Shown: positions 1 to 6,412 of the stretch, piece by piece
How the letters are laid out: the number at the start of each line of letters is the position of its first letter
Position numbering within the stretch: the stretch's first letter is position 1
Origin: Bacteroidales bacterium UBA5507
Lineage (GTDB): Bacteria; Bacteroidota; Bacteroidia; Bacteroidales; Lentimicrobiaceae
Direction of reading: 5' to 3'
Length of the DNA: 6,757 nt
NCBI GenBank assembly: GCA_002426195.1
Contig: DIOT01000039.1
Coordinates: 9,903 to 16,659 of the forward strand
Program-made: the position numbers and the translations under genes
The notes under the pieces: model-generated
What the model was told of the DNA's origin: nothing
The model's database searches: none
The model's input: only the letters and a program-made list of their open reading frames with translations

Positions 1-948
1 GGCTTGCTGATTCTTATCGTAGGTGCATATTATTTTGCTTATGCAAAGCATAATGTGCTCGATAATGTTTTCACTACTCTGTTCTCGGAATCTGAAAAGA
101 GGACTATAATAAACTACGGATGGACTAGGTTTATAACGCATCTATTCACTTTCCCCTTTGAGATGTTTTACCATTTCTTCCCATGGTCAATTCTTGGTAT
201 TTTCCTAATTAGCAGGAAGTTCTTAGGAAGAGTTAAGCAACATCCGTTCTTACTTTATAACTTTTACATCTTCATTTTCAACATTCTGATATACTGGACA
301 TCCCCCGAAACTTATCCCAGATATATCTTTATGTTGTTCCCACCCATTTTTACTGTGCTTATCTATCTCTTTTATCGCGATTTGGAGGTGAATGGCTGGA
401 GAAGCAGATTTATACAGTATTTCTTAGGAGGTGTAATAATACTGGGAATGGTAGCGGCGGTTCTTATGCCTATACTAAAACAAACCGGTTGGGTTGACCA
501 GTCATGGTTAAAAGGTGCTGTACTGTTTGTAGTTGTCGGTTTGCTATTGCTTTGCTTTGTAAAAATTAAAGAACAACGGCTTGTAATATTTGCTGCTGCA
601 ATGCTGGTTTTAAGGGTGGGGTTTGATTGGTTTATTATTCCACCACGATATCAGGAATTCCAGGAACATAAGGAGGGGGCACTTAAAGCTGCTGAAGTAA
701 CCGGTGATGGAAACCTTTTTATTTATAAGGACAGTGAGACAGAGCACGCAACAAGTTTTTACATTACTTTGGGCAAAATGCAATTACTCACCTATAAACA
801 CGATTCCTTCAACACTACTGATTATTACTATCTTGATCCACGGCTTTTACCGGAAGATAAATATGAGACAATATACGACTTCAAATTATACAGGCATGAT
901 CAGCCTATGAAAATCGTGAAGTTGAAAGAACCTGTAAATGGTCAATAA
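1..948 (+). CDS. GT-C fold glycosyltransferase (GT39/ArnT-like), C-terminal part, 5' end outside window
   Basis: This is the C-terminal 315 codons of an integral membrane protein. The frame is open to the left edge, so the TTG at position 4 is an internal leucine codon, not a start. Hydrophobic helices lie at about residues 1-14, 55-70, 80-97, 104-123, 137-157, 168-187 and 190-211 (counting from position 4). A soluble tail of about 100 residues follows. The segment ETYPRYIFMLFPP, just before a membrane helix, resembles the R-Y-x-x-x-x-x-P region common in GT39/PMT-like and ArnT-like transferases, which move sugars from polyprenyl-phosphate donors in the membrane. The catalytic acidic loop near the N terminus is not in the window, so the assignment rests on topology and this motif. 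Substrate is unknown. It ends 15 bases before the channel gene and may be co-transcribed with it. An O-antigen polymerase-like or other GT-C protein remains possible. Confidence 0.66.
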   Translation, partial: GLLILIVGAYYFAYAKHNVLDNVFTTLFSESEKRTIINYGWTRFITHLFTFPFEMFYHFFPWSILGIFLISRKFLGRVKQHPFLLYNFYIFIFNILIYWTSPETYPRYIFMLFPPIFTVLIYLFYRDLEVNGWRSRFIQYFLGGVIILGMVAAVLMPILKQTGWVDQSWLKGAVLFVVVGLLLLCFVKIKEQRLVIFAAAMLVLRVGFDWFIIPPRYQEFQEHKEGALKAAEVTGDGNLFIYKDSETEHATSFYITLGKMQLLTYKHDSFNTTDYYYLDPRLLPEDKYETIYDFKLYRHDQPMKIVKLKEPVNGQ

Positions 949-963
949 TCATAACTTTTAATA

Positions 964-2229
964 ATGATGCTGTCACAAATCAATATTGGAGAAAGAGTAA
1001 AGGAATGGTTGCTTGGAATAGGCGTATCAGATGACCTTACTTCGGTAATGAGAGATGTCACTGACTTCCTCATCATGCTAATTGTGATAACTGTTATATA
1101 TTATATTATCAGATATGGTGTGTTGAAAGTTATCAGGAGAATTACTCACCGTACATCGTCAACCTGGGATGACGCTTTATACAACAACAAGGTTTTCCAT
1201 AAAGGTGCATTAATTGTGCCTCCGATGTTGTTTAATATGCTCGCCCCTTATACTTTGACTGAATTTCCAACATTCATGTACTGGATAATGCTCCTTAACA
1301 GGATTGTCCTTGTATGGTCGGTAATCGCTTCAATTAATAGATTCTTAGATGCATTGTACGACATATATCAGGGATATGAAGTATCAAAATCGAGACCTGT
1401 TAAAGGATACCTGCAGGTTCTTAAGATCATTATGTACCTGATAGGGATTATCATATTCATTTCGCTTCTGTTTGATAAGTCGCCAATTTATTTGTTAGGT
1501 GGTCTCGGTGCATTTTCGGCCGTACTGCTATTGATATTTAAAGACTCTATATTAGGTCTGGTTGCCGGAGTTCAAATATCTGCTAACGATATGGTGAGAC
1601 AGGGGGACTGGATTGTAATGCCAAAAGCCGGTGCTGATGGTGATGTTATAGAAATTTCCCTTACAACTGTAAAGGTTCAGAACTGGGATAAGAGTATCAC
1701 CATGATTCCGACATATTCACTCGTATCCGACAGCTTTGCTAATTGGAGAGGTATGGAGGAGTCGGGTGGTCGTAGAATTAAAAGGTCGGTTAACATCGAT
1801 ATGAACAGTGTGAAATTCTGTACACAGGAAATGCTTGAAAAGTTCAGAAAGATAGATATCATCAAAAATTATATCGACGAAAAGCAAAAGGAACTTACCG
1901 AGCATAATATTCGCGAAAATATTGATGATTCTATATTGGTGAATGGACGAAGGCAGACAAATATCGGAGTATTTAGAATCTACCTTTCAGAGTACCTGAA
2001 AAGGAATGAGAATATAAATCAGGATATGACGATGCTGGTGAGACAACTTCAGCCAGGAGAAAGTGGTATTCCCATTGAGATTTATGTTTTCAGTAAAATT
2101 CAGGCATGGAGCAGCTATGAAGATGTACAGTCTGATATTTTTGACCACGTGCTTGCATCTGTTCCGGAATTTGAGCTAAGAGTTTTCCAGAATCCTACCG
2201 GAATTGATTTCCAAAAAGTATTAAGCTAG
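964..2229 (+). CDS. YbdG-type mechanosensitive ion channel (MscS family)
   Basis: A 421-residue inner-membrane channel that would open under membrane tension and release solutes during hypo-osmotic shock. From memory it matches E. coli YbdG (miniconductance channel, 415 residues) along most of its length. Shared stretches include KDSILGLVAGVQISANDM, the MPKAGADG and LTTVKVQNWD segments, IPTYSLVSDSF, SGGRRIKRS and DMTMLVRQLQPG. Membrane helices lie near residues 32-57, 82-98, 103-128 and 147-170. The pore-lining helix, rich in Gly, Ala and Leu, is at about 173-205. The beta domain is at about 207-265, with the YbdG-like cytoplasmic C-terminal domain after it. Two adjacent ATGs (964 and 967) could start translation, and neither has a Shine-Dalgarno sequence. 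It follows the glycosyltransferase by 15 bases. No truncation or missing conserved block is seen. Confidence 0.92.
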   Translation: MMLSQINIGERVKEWLLGIGVSDDLTSVMRDVTDFLIMLIVITVIYYIIRYGVLKVIRRITHRTSSTWDDALYNNKVFHKGALIVPPMLFNMLAPYTLTEFPTFMYWIMLLNRIVLVWSVIASINRFLDALYDIYQGYEVSKSRPVKGYLQVLKIIMYLIGIIIFISLLFDKSPIYLLGGLGAFSAVLLLIFKDSILGLVAGVQISANDMVRQGDWIVMPKAGADGDVIEISLTTVKVQNWDKSITMIPTYSLVSDSFANWRGMEESGGRRIKRSVNIDMNSVKFCTQEMLEKFRKIDIIKNYIDEKQKELTEHNIRENIDDSILVNGRRQTNIGVFRIYLSEYLKRNENINQDMTMLVRQLQPGESGIPIEIYVFSKIQAWSSYEDVQSDIFDHVLASVPEFELRVFQNPTGIDFQKVLS

Positions 2230-2258
2230 TCAGAAGTTATTCAAAGTTAAGTTTAGCT

Positions 2259-2341
2259 TCCTCCGAACATAAGTTAATATTTTGTAGTTACTTTATTATC
2301 AGATAGATAAGCGAAGTAACTAAATTATTTAACTTGGAGGA
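2259..2341 (+). promoter_or_regulatory. Nested inverted repeat in the dehydrogenase leader that pairs with its ribosome binding site
   Basis: The intergenic region can fold into one long imperfect hairpin. The outer stem is TCCTCC (2259-2264) with GGAGGA (2336-2341). After a 6-base bulge (2265-2270), AAGTTAA (2271-2277) pairs with TTAACTT (2329-2335). The inner stem is TAGTTACTT (2285-2293) with AAGTAACTA (2314-2322), a perfect 9-bp repeat around a 20-base loop. The outer pairing covers the Shine-Dalgarno sequence of the gene starting at 2347. All pairings are read directly from the sequence. A role in translation control, or as a protein operator, is inference. No U-run follows, so it does not look like a Rho-independent terminator. 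Whether the mRNA includes the left arms depends on an unmapped transcription start. Confidence 0.5.
2335..2340 (+). promoter_or_regulatory. Strong Shine-Dalgarno sequence of the alcohol dehydrogenase gene
   Basis: TGGAGG lies 6 bases before the ATG at 2347. It supports that start over the in-frame ATG at 2356. It is the only strong ribosome binding site in the window. The other gene starts are preceded by AT-rich sequence, as is common in Bacteroidota. Confidence 0.75.
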
Positions 2342-2346
2342 CTTGT

Positions 2347-3498
2347 ATGCTTGCAATGAACTTTAGAGGCCCATACAGGGTACGAATTGACAATGAAAAG
2401 TCCATTCCGGCAATACTTCACCCCAACGATGCGATTGTAAGAGTCTTAAGAAGCTGCATTTGTGGGTCGGATCTTCATTTGTATCATGGATTGGTGCCCG
2501 ATACAAGAGTGGGTATGACTTTTGGTCATGAGTTTGTAGGAGAAATTGTTGAATTAGGATCTTTGGTTAATAATTTAAAAGTTGGAGATAGAGTTATCGT
2601 CCCATTCAATGTGTCATGTGGTAAGTGTGCATTTTGTAAGCAAGGCCTTTATGGAAATTGTCACGAGTCAAATCCATCGGCAACAGCAGTTGGTGGATTT
2701 CTTGGATATTCACATACAGCAGGAGGTTATGATGGGGGACAGGCAGAATATGCAAGGGTTCCATATGCTGATGTAGGTCCTGTGCTCATTCCTGAGTGGA
2801 TGGATTTGGATGATGCGGTTTTGTTAACTGATATCGTACCAACAGGATACCAGGCGGCAGAAATGGGTGGAATTCAGAAAGGTGATACTGTGGTGGTTTT
2901 TGGAGCAGGTCCTGTGGGTATTATGGCTGCTAAATGTGCATGGTTGTTTGGTGCAGGAAGAGTTATTGTAATTGACCATCTGCATTACAGGCTTGACTTT
3001 GTAAGGCAGTATGCGCAATGTGAAGCCTATGACTTTAAAGAACTTGGTGATCCTGTGGTATTTATAAAGAAAACTACCGATTCACTAGGTGCTGATGTTT
3101 GCATTGATGCAGTTGGCTGCGAGGCTGCAGGTAACAATATGAACACATTGCTTGGAAGGCGATTACTTTTACAAGGTGGGAGTACTACTGCCTTGCATTG
3201 GGCAATTAATTCAGTGAAAAAAGGTGGAATCGTTTCAATTGTTGGTGTATATGGTCCTATTGATGCTTTGGTTCCAATAGGAAATGTTGTAAACAAAGGA
3301 ATCACCATCAGGGCAAATCAAGCTTCGGTTAAAAGACTCCTGCCTAAGCTAATTGAGCATGTTAAGTCGGGAGTGCTAAATCCTAAAGAGGTCATTACTC
3401 ACAGAATTCCATTGAAGGAAGTGGCAGCAGCTTACCATATTTTTTCAAGGAAGCTCGATAATTGTATTAAACCGGTACTCATACCGGACAATGCTTGA
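2347..3498 (+). CDS. Zinc-dependent alcohol dehydrogenase, formaldehyde dehydrogenase-like (MDR family)
   Basis: A 383-residue cytoplasmic medium-chain dehydrogenase that should oxidise an alcohol or aldehyde adduct with NAD+. The GroES-like N-terminal half holds the catalytic zinc ligands Cys39 (in CICGSD) and His61-Glu62 (in GHEF). Asp162, in the TDIVPTGY segment, fits the third zinc ligand used in glutathione-independent formaldehyde dehydrogenase. Structural zinc cysteines are 91, 94, 97 and 105. The Rossmann half has GAGPVG at 186-191 and Asp210 at the end of the second strand, which favours NAD over NADP. An extended segment around residues 258-290 (AAGNNMNTLL to TTALHWAINS) resembles the insertion of the formaldehyde dehydrogenase-like subgroup. 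All key residues are present. True substrate is not known; general aldehyde or alcohol detoxification is plausible. The start is fixed by the Shine-Dalgarno sequence. An unknown anchored protein follows 41 bases downstream. Confidence 0.9.
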   Translation: MLAMNFRGPYRVRIDNEKSIPAILHPNDAIVRVLRSCICGSDLHLYHGLVPDTRVGMTFGHEFVGEIVELGSLVNNLKVGDRVIVPFNVSCGKCAFCKQGLYGNCHESNPSATAVGGFLGYSHTAGGYDGGQAEYARVPYADVGPVLIPEWMDLDDAVLLTDIVPTGYQAAEMGGIQKGDTVVVFGAGPVGIMAAKCAWLFGAGRVIVIDHLHYRLDFVRQYAQCEAYDFKELGDPVVFIKKTTDSLGADVCIDAVGCEAAGNNMNTLLGRRLLLQGGSTTALHWAINSVKKGGIVSIVGVYGPIDALVPIGNVVNKGITIRANQASVKRLLPKLIEHVKSGVLNPKEVITHRIPLKEVAAAYHIFSRKLDNCIKPVLIPDNA

Positions 3499-3539
3499 TT
3501 TTTAAATAATTATAAATCCAAATTAAAGTCTTAATCAAT

Positions 3540-4103
3540 ATGACAGACGAAACTAGCCCATTAGAATTCGAAAATAACAGAGGTGTTGATACCAGTCACA
3601 TCAAAGGGTGGGGTATTGATGCAGACCCCGAAAACGATCCAACGTATCCCATTAAAAATCGTACTAATGAAGAACATAAAGGATATTCATGGGAGCGACC
3701 CCCTCAGCAACCTCAGGAAGTTGAAATACTAAAATCTGTTGAAAGGCCAAATATAACTGCGGTTTTCGGTACTTCAACGCCTCCTGCAGGTTTGAGCGGT
3801 ATGATACGAAGGCAGGCATATAAATATAGCGAATCGAGTTTGGGAAGATGGGTGCCTTTAATCTTAGCTGACAGAATCGGGGTGGTGGAAGGTGTAATTG
3901 ATGATATTGGAAAGGGCATATTTCCAAACATTTTCAAAGAAACCGGATGGACAGGTGAATGGAAGTACGACAGACAGAGGGCTATGAATAGGATTGCTAT
4001 AGCTGCCGCGATAACTGCATGTGTTGTGACAATAATTGTGACTCGTAGAGGTGTCAAATTTAATTTGTCATTTCTTGTCCCAATTCTCAGGAAATTGATA
4101 TAG
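3540..4103 (+). CDS. Unknown protein with one C-terminal transmembrane segment
   Basis: A 187-residue protein I cannot assign to a named family. Residues 1-70 are polar, rich in Pro, Asp, Glu and Asn and probably disordered. They contain a conserved-looking patch, KGWGIDADPENDPTYP (22-37), and a WERPPQQPQE segment (51-60). Residues 71-145 look folded and amphipathic (GRWVPLILADRIGVVEGVIDDIGKGIFP, split here as 102-129), followed by a Trp-rich stretch. A single hydrophobic helix at about 152-168 is followed by Arg-Arg, and a short second apolar stretch (174-183) ends the protein. There is no N-terminal signal peptide, so a tail-anchored protein with a cytoplasmic N-terminal part is likely. It sits 41 bases after the dehydrogenase on the same strand with no strong ribosome binding site, so an operon is plausible. 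I have an impression that similar proteins occur in other Bacteroidota, but this is memory only. Confidence 0.75.
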   Translation: MTDETSPLEFENNRGVDTSHIKGWGIDADPENDPTYPIKNRTNEEHKGYSWERPPQQPQEVEILKSVERPNITAVFGTSTPPAGLSGMIRRQAYKYSESSLGRWVPLILADRIGVVEGVIDDIGKGIFPNIFKETGWTGEWKYDRQRAMNRIAIAAAITACVVTIIVTRRGVKFNLSFLVPILRKLI

Positions 4104-4115
4104 TACTTTGTGAAC

Positions 4116-4823
4116 TTAAGCTGACTGTGCTTTGCTTCTCTTGAATCTGGACTGCAGAGCTTCGTAAATTGTTACATTCATTAACAACATTAAAAGCCCG
4201 TAAACTGAATCTTCTATCGGAATAGTCCCAATTCTTATTCCAAGATTCTTCGTGTTGTCGTACCACACTACAGGATCTGGTGTAAACATGCCAGTTAATG
4301 CACCGTTTACAAGGAAAAATGGGATTAAGATAAGCATATACATAAAATAGAATCTTCCCATATAGGCCTTGTCCTTTATGAATATAAAATGAATCATAAG
4401 GAAGAAAGCAGTAGCCAGGAATGTGACTAAAGTATAAGTTCTTTCTGTGTTGAAGAGTGCTACAAGTGTCAGCAGTAAAATAAGTGTGATAGTTATATAT
4501 TTGGCTGCTTGTGCAAAATAGTCCTTTTTGATAAGGTACCCGAAAGCGTGATAAGTGAAAAGACATGCATAAGGGATGGCAATAAAAAAAAGTACTTCTT
4601 CTACCGGAAGGTTGAAAAAATACCAACCCTGAATATGGTCGGGATTGAAGCCCCAAACTCTGATTGAAGTTTTAATAATATCCCATGGGATGAAAACAAA
4701 CATGGTTGTTATCATAGCCGGGAAAAGGAACTTCCATTTCTTATGAAAATTCAACCTTTTATCAAAGCTTACAATAAAAGGGATAGAGATGGCTGCAAGA
4801 TTTATCAGAAAATAATACGACAC
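4116..4823 (-). CDS. crtYcd: Fusion-type lycopene beta-cyclase (CrtYcd)
   Basis: A 235-residue membrane enzyme that should cyclise both ends of lycopene to give beta-carotene. It is a tandem of two lycopene cyclase domains, which are separate CrtYc and CrtYd subunits in actinobacteria and fused in Bacteroidota and archaea. The first domain carries SFDKR (19-23), IPWD (45-48) and LPVEE (72-76). The second carries the matching IPIED (201-205). These paired P-x-E-E/D motifs are the family signature. About seven membrane helices are visible, near 3-19, 34-48, 73-93, 108-124, 131-149, 156-174 and 205-221. The start is GTG (4821-4823), only 2 bases after the crtZ stop; no ATG occurs nearby in frame, and the N terminus MSYYFLINLAAIS fits the family. 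Translation is probably coupled to crtZ. It is the last gene of the operon and ends 12 bases from the convergent unknown gene. Confidence 0.93.
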   Translation of the reverse strand: MSYYFLINLAAISIPFIVSFDKRLNFHKKWKFLFPAMITTMFVFIPWDIIKTSIRVWGFNPDHIQGWYFFNLPVEEVLFFIAIPYACLFTYHAFGYLIKKDYFAQAAKYITITLILLLTLVALFNTERTYTLVTFLATAFFLMIHFIFIKDKAYMGRFYFMYMLILIPFFLVNGALTGMFTPDPVVWYDNTKNLGIRIGTIPIEDSVYGLLMLLMNVTIYEALQSRFKRSKAQSA

Positions 4824-4825
4824 TT

Positions 4826-5296
4826 TTACTCTACTTGTGCGTTCTTACTTTTACCAAATACCTCCTTATAATATTTTAAGGGTGCGATAAGGAAGCCAAA
4901 ATTGTAATGAGCGTGAGGATTGTGATGCTCAAGATGTGCTTTTACAGTGGCCCTCAAATATCTGTTTGATAAGTTTTTAAGAATAGGGATGCGTTGGTGC
5001 ACATACACATCATGGAACAGGAAATATGCCAATCCGTAAAGCAAGATGCCTATACCAAGGCCGAGAATGTAGCTGTTACCATCCACAACTCCAAAGTAGA
5101 TGAATAAAATACTGGGAAAAGCAAAAATTACAGCGAACAGATCGTTCCATTCGAATTTTCGACCATCTCTGATGTGATGATCCTTATGCAGGACCCATAA
5201 AAAGCCGTGCATGATAAACTTATGAGAAAACCATGCAACAAATTCCATGAAGAAAAATGCTGCCACAGCTAATAAAATCGATATTGCTATCTCCAT
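4826..5296 (-). CDS. crtZ: Beta-carotene 3-hydroxylase
   Basis: A 156-residue membrane di-iron hydroxylase of the fatty acid hydroxylase superfamily. It should add hydroxyl groups at C3 and C3' of beta-carotene, giving zeaxanthin through beta-cryptoxanthin. The histidine clusters that bind iron are all visible: H25-x4-H30, H37-x2-HH (37-41), H95-x4-H100 and H121-x2-HH (121-125), with extra His128 and His130. Membrane helices lie at about 3-23, 52-70 and 74-94. Length is typical of bacterial CrtZ. The start is ATG with no Shine-Dalgarno sequence, 21 bases after idi. The stop lies 2 bases before the GTG of the cyclase, which makes the substrate of this enzyme. Confidence 0.94.
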   Translation of the reverse strand: MEIAISILLAVAAFFFMEFVAWFSHKFIMHGFLWVLHKDHHIRDGRKFEWNDLFAVIFAFPSILFIYFGVVDGNSYILGLGIGILLYGLAYFLFHDVYVHQRIPILKNLSNRYLRATVKAHLEHHNPHAHYNFGFLIAPLKYYKEVFGKSKNAQVE

Positions 5297-5317
5297 ACTT
5301 AATAGTTTTAACGGTTT

Positions 5318-5845
5318 TTATTTTTGTTTCTTTTCATTGAAGTGCTGTTCTACTCTATCGAAAGCAATCTTAAACCATTCTGTGTAGGAACCAGGATTCC
5401 GGTTTATTTCTTCTCTTATGGTTTTAAGGTCCGCCATTCTGTATGATTCAACTTCCTCTCTGTTGATATTGGGCAGCTGGTTGGAGAATCCTATAAAAAC
5501 GTGATCGTATTCATGTTCGGTTAACTCGTTGCTAAATGGAGCTTTATAAAGAAATCCAAATGCTTCCTCGAAATGGCAATCAAATCCCATTTCTTCAATC
5601 ATTCGTCGGTGGGCAGCTTCAGTAGTTGATTCACCGGGTCTGGGATGACTGCAACAGGTGTTTGTCCATAGTCCTGGAGAATGGTATTTGCCGAAAGCTC
5701 GCTGCTGAAGCATTAATTCACCTTTTGAATTAAAAATGAAAACTGAAAACGCTCTGTGCAAGACTGCTTCTCTGTGAGCCTGCATTTTCTCCATCGTACC
5801 TATTTCATTGTCATTCTCGTCAACAAGAATTACTAGTTCGCTCAT
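5318..5845 (-). CDS. idi: Isopentenyl-diphosphate delta-isomerase, type 1
   Basis: A 175-residue cytoplasmic Nudix-fold enzyme that interconverts IPP and DMAPP, supplying the allylic primer for GGPP and so for carotenoids. The catalytic cysteine is Cys65 in TNTCCSHPRPGE (61-72), matching Cys67 of the E. coli enzyme. Metal-binding His24, His30 and His67 and the acidic pair Glu110 and Glu112 (in LTEHEYDH) are present. RRMIEEMGF (80-88) is the Nudix helix region. Length is close to that of the E. coli protein (182). The C-terminal tail is lysine-rich (NEKKQK). The ATG start lies 6 bases after the stop of the unknown secreted protein, so they are probably co-transcribed. Presence of idi inside the operon ties precursor supply to pigment synthesis. 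No key residue is missing. Confidence 0.95.
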   Translation of the reverse strand: MSELVILVDENDNEIGTMEKMQAHREAVLHRAFSVFIFNSKGELMLQQRAFGKYHSPGLWTNTCCSHPRPGESTTEAAHRRMIEEMGFDCHFEEAFGFLYKAPFSNELTEHEYDHVFIGFSNQLPNINREEVESYRMADLKTIREEINRNPGSYTEWFKIAFDRVEQHFNEKKQK

Positions 5846-5851
5846 AACAAA

Positions 5852-6397
5852 TTATTTAATTTGGCTTAAAATAGTCATTAACTGTTTTTTCTCAATTTGG
5901 TTTAACTCTTCCGAGTCAATAAGAAAATTAAGAATAGCAGTTATAGTTGGTTTATGATTTATAGCTTTTGAAGCTATACCGGCTTTGCTGATTAGAAATT
6001 TTTTGTCCTCTTCAACATTGTCATTGTAACCAAGAAAACCGGGTGCTTTTGTTTGTGTAGCAAACCGCAGAAACCTTATTTCGTATTCATTGGGCTTGTT
6101 GGCAATTGCTTCACTTATAAGCTTTTTGCCTTTGTTAAAATAAGAAATCTTTTTTGTTGGACTGTCTAAACATACAGGTGAAGACGCTGTAGCTGCTCCA
6201 AAGTATGCCATGAGAACAGGTGATGTTGGATTGTCTTTATCGAACAGGTTTGTAAGAGCTAAGGCGTTGCATGGCTCTTTATCGATTGAAAAATAAAGTT
6301 CTCTTGCTTTTTGAATAGTAACAGGCTGTGATGTCGCGGATTGTGTTCCCAACAATAATATTGATAAAAATGTTACAACCTGACAGAATTTAAGCAT
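5852..6397 (-). CDS. Unknown secreted helical protein inside the carotenoid operon
   Basis: A 181-residue protein with no function that I recognise. Residues 1-24 form a Sec-type signal peptide: Lys3, a hydrophobic core at 7-17, and a likely cleavage site near SATSQ (20-24). There is no lipobox cysteine, so it should be periplasmic. The mature part looks almost all helical. Two cysteines, Cys43 and Cys76, could form a disulfide. The stretch from about 57 to 115, including KKLISEAIANKPNEYEIRFL (split at 92-110), has the helix-Pro-helix spacing of TPR-like repeats, but this is weak. A basic and acidic region (129-138) follows. It lies between crtB (15 bases) and idi (6 bases) on the same strand, so it is very likely co-transcribed with pigment genes. 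Its AT-rich start has no Shine-Dalgarno sequence. A role in carotenoid synthesis or placement would be inference from location only. Confidence 0.8.
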   Translation of the reverse strand: MLKFCQVVTFLSILLLGTQSATSQPVTIQKARELYFSIDKEPCNALALTNLFDKDNPTSPVLMAYFGAATASSPVCLDSPTKKISYFNKGKKLISEAIANKPNEYEIRFLRFATQTKAPGFLGYNDNVEEDKKFLISKAGIASKAINHKPTITAILNFLIDSEELNQIEKKQLMTILSQIK

Positions 6398-6412
6398 GAA
6401 TCTGAGTATTGT

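Noticed and set aside
4..6. TTG as the start of the glycosyltransferase gene
   Set aside because: The frame is open to the window edge, and the visible protein lacks the N-terminal catalytic half of the family, so the true start lies upstream.
2223..2259. AAGCTA/TAGCTT inverted repeat at the end of the channel gene
   Set aside because: Only 6 bp with a 25-base loop; expected by chance in AT-rich sequence and without a T-run.
2271..2290. Bacteroidota-type promoter (TAnnTTTG) before the dehydrogenase
   Set aside because: TAATATTTTG at 2275-2284 has four instead of two bases between TA and TTTG, and no good -33 TTTG is placed upstream, so I did not call it.
2285..2322. Rho-independent terminator for the channel gene
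   Set aside because: The 9-bp hairpin is AT-rich, has a 20-base loop and no following T-run, and it sits close to the next gene's ribosome binding site.
3027..3308. 93-codon minus-strand frame
   Set aside because: It is antisense to the well-supported dehydrogenase gene, with no recognisable domain.
3713..4057. 114-codon minus-strand frame with an apparent hydrophobic N terminus
   Set aside because: It lies wholly opposite the 187-residue plus-strand gene, and its hydrophobic stretch mirrors that gene's membrane-helix codons. No independent start signal is seen.
4118..4132. AAGC/GCTT hairpin at the convergent junction as terminator
   Set aside because: Only four base pairs and inside the end of crtYcd; too weak to support.
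4087..4656. 189-codon open frame on the minus strand
   Set aside because: It overlaps crtYcd in another frame, and its translation is rich in Cys, His, Tyr and Ser with no family likeness, while the crtYcd frame shows clear motifs.
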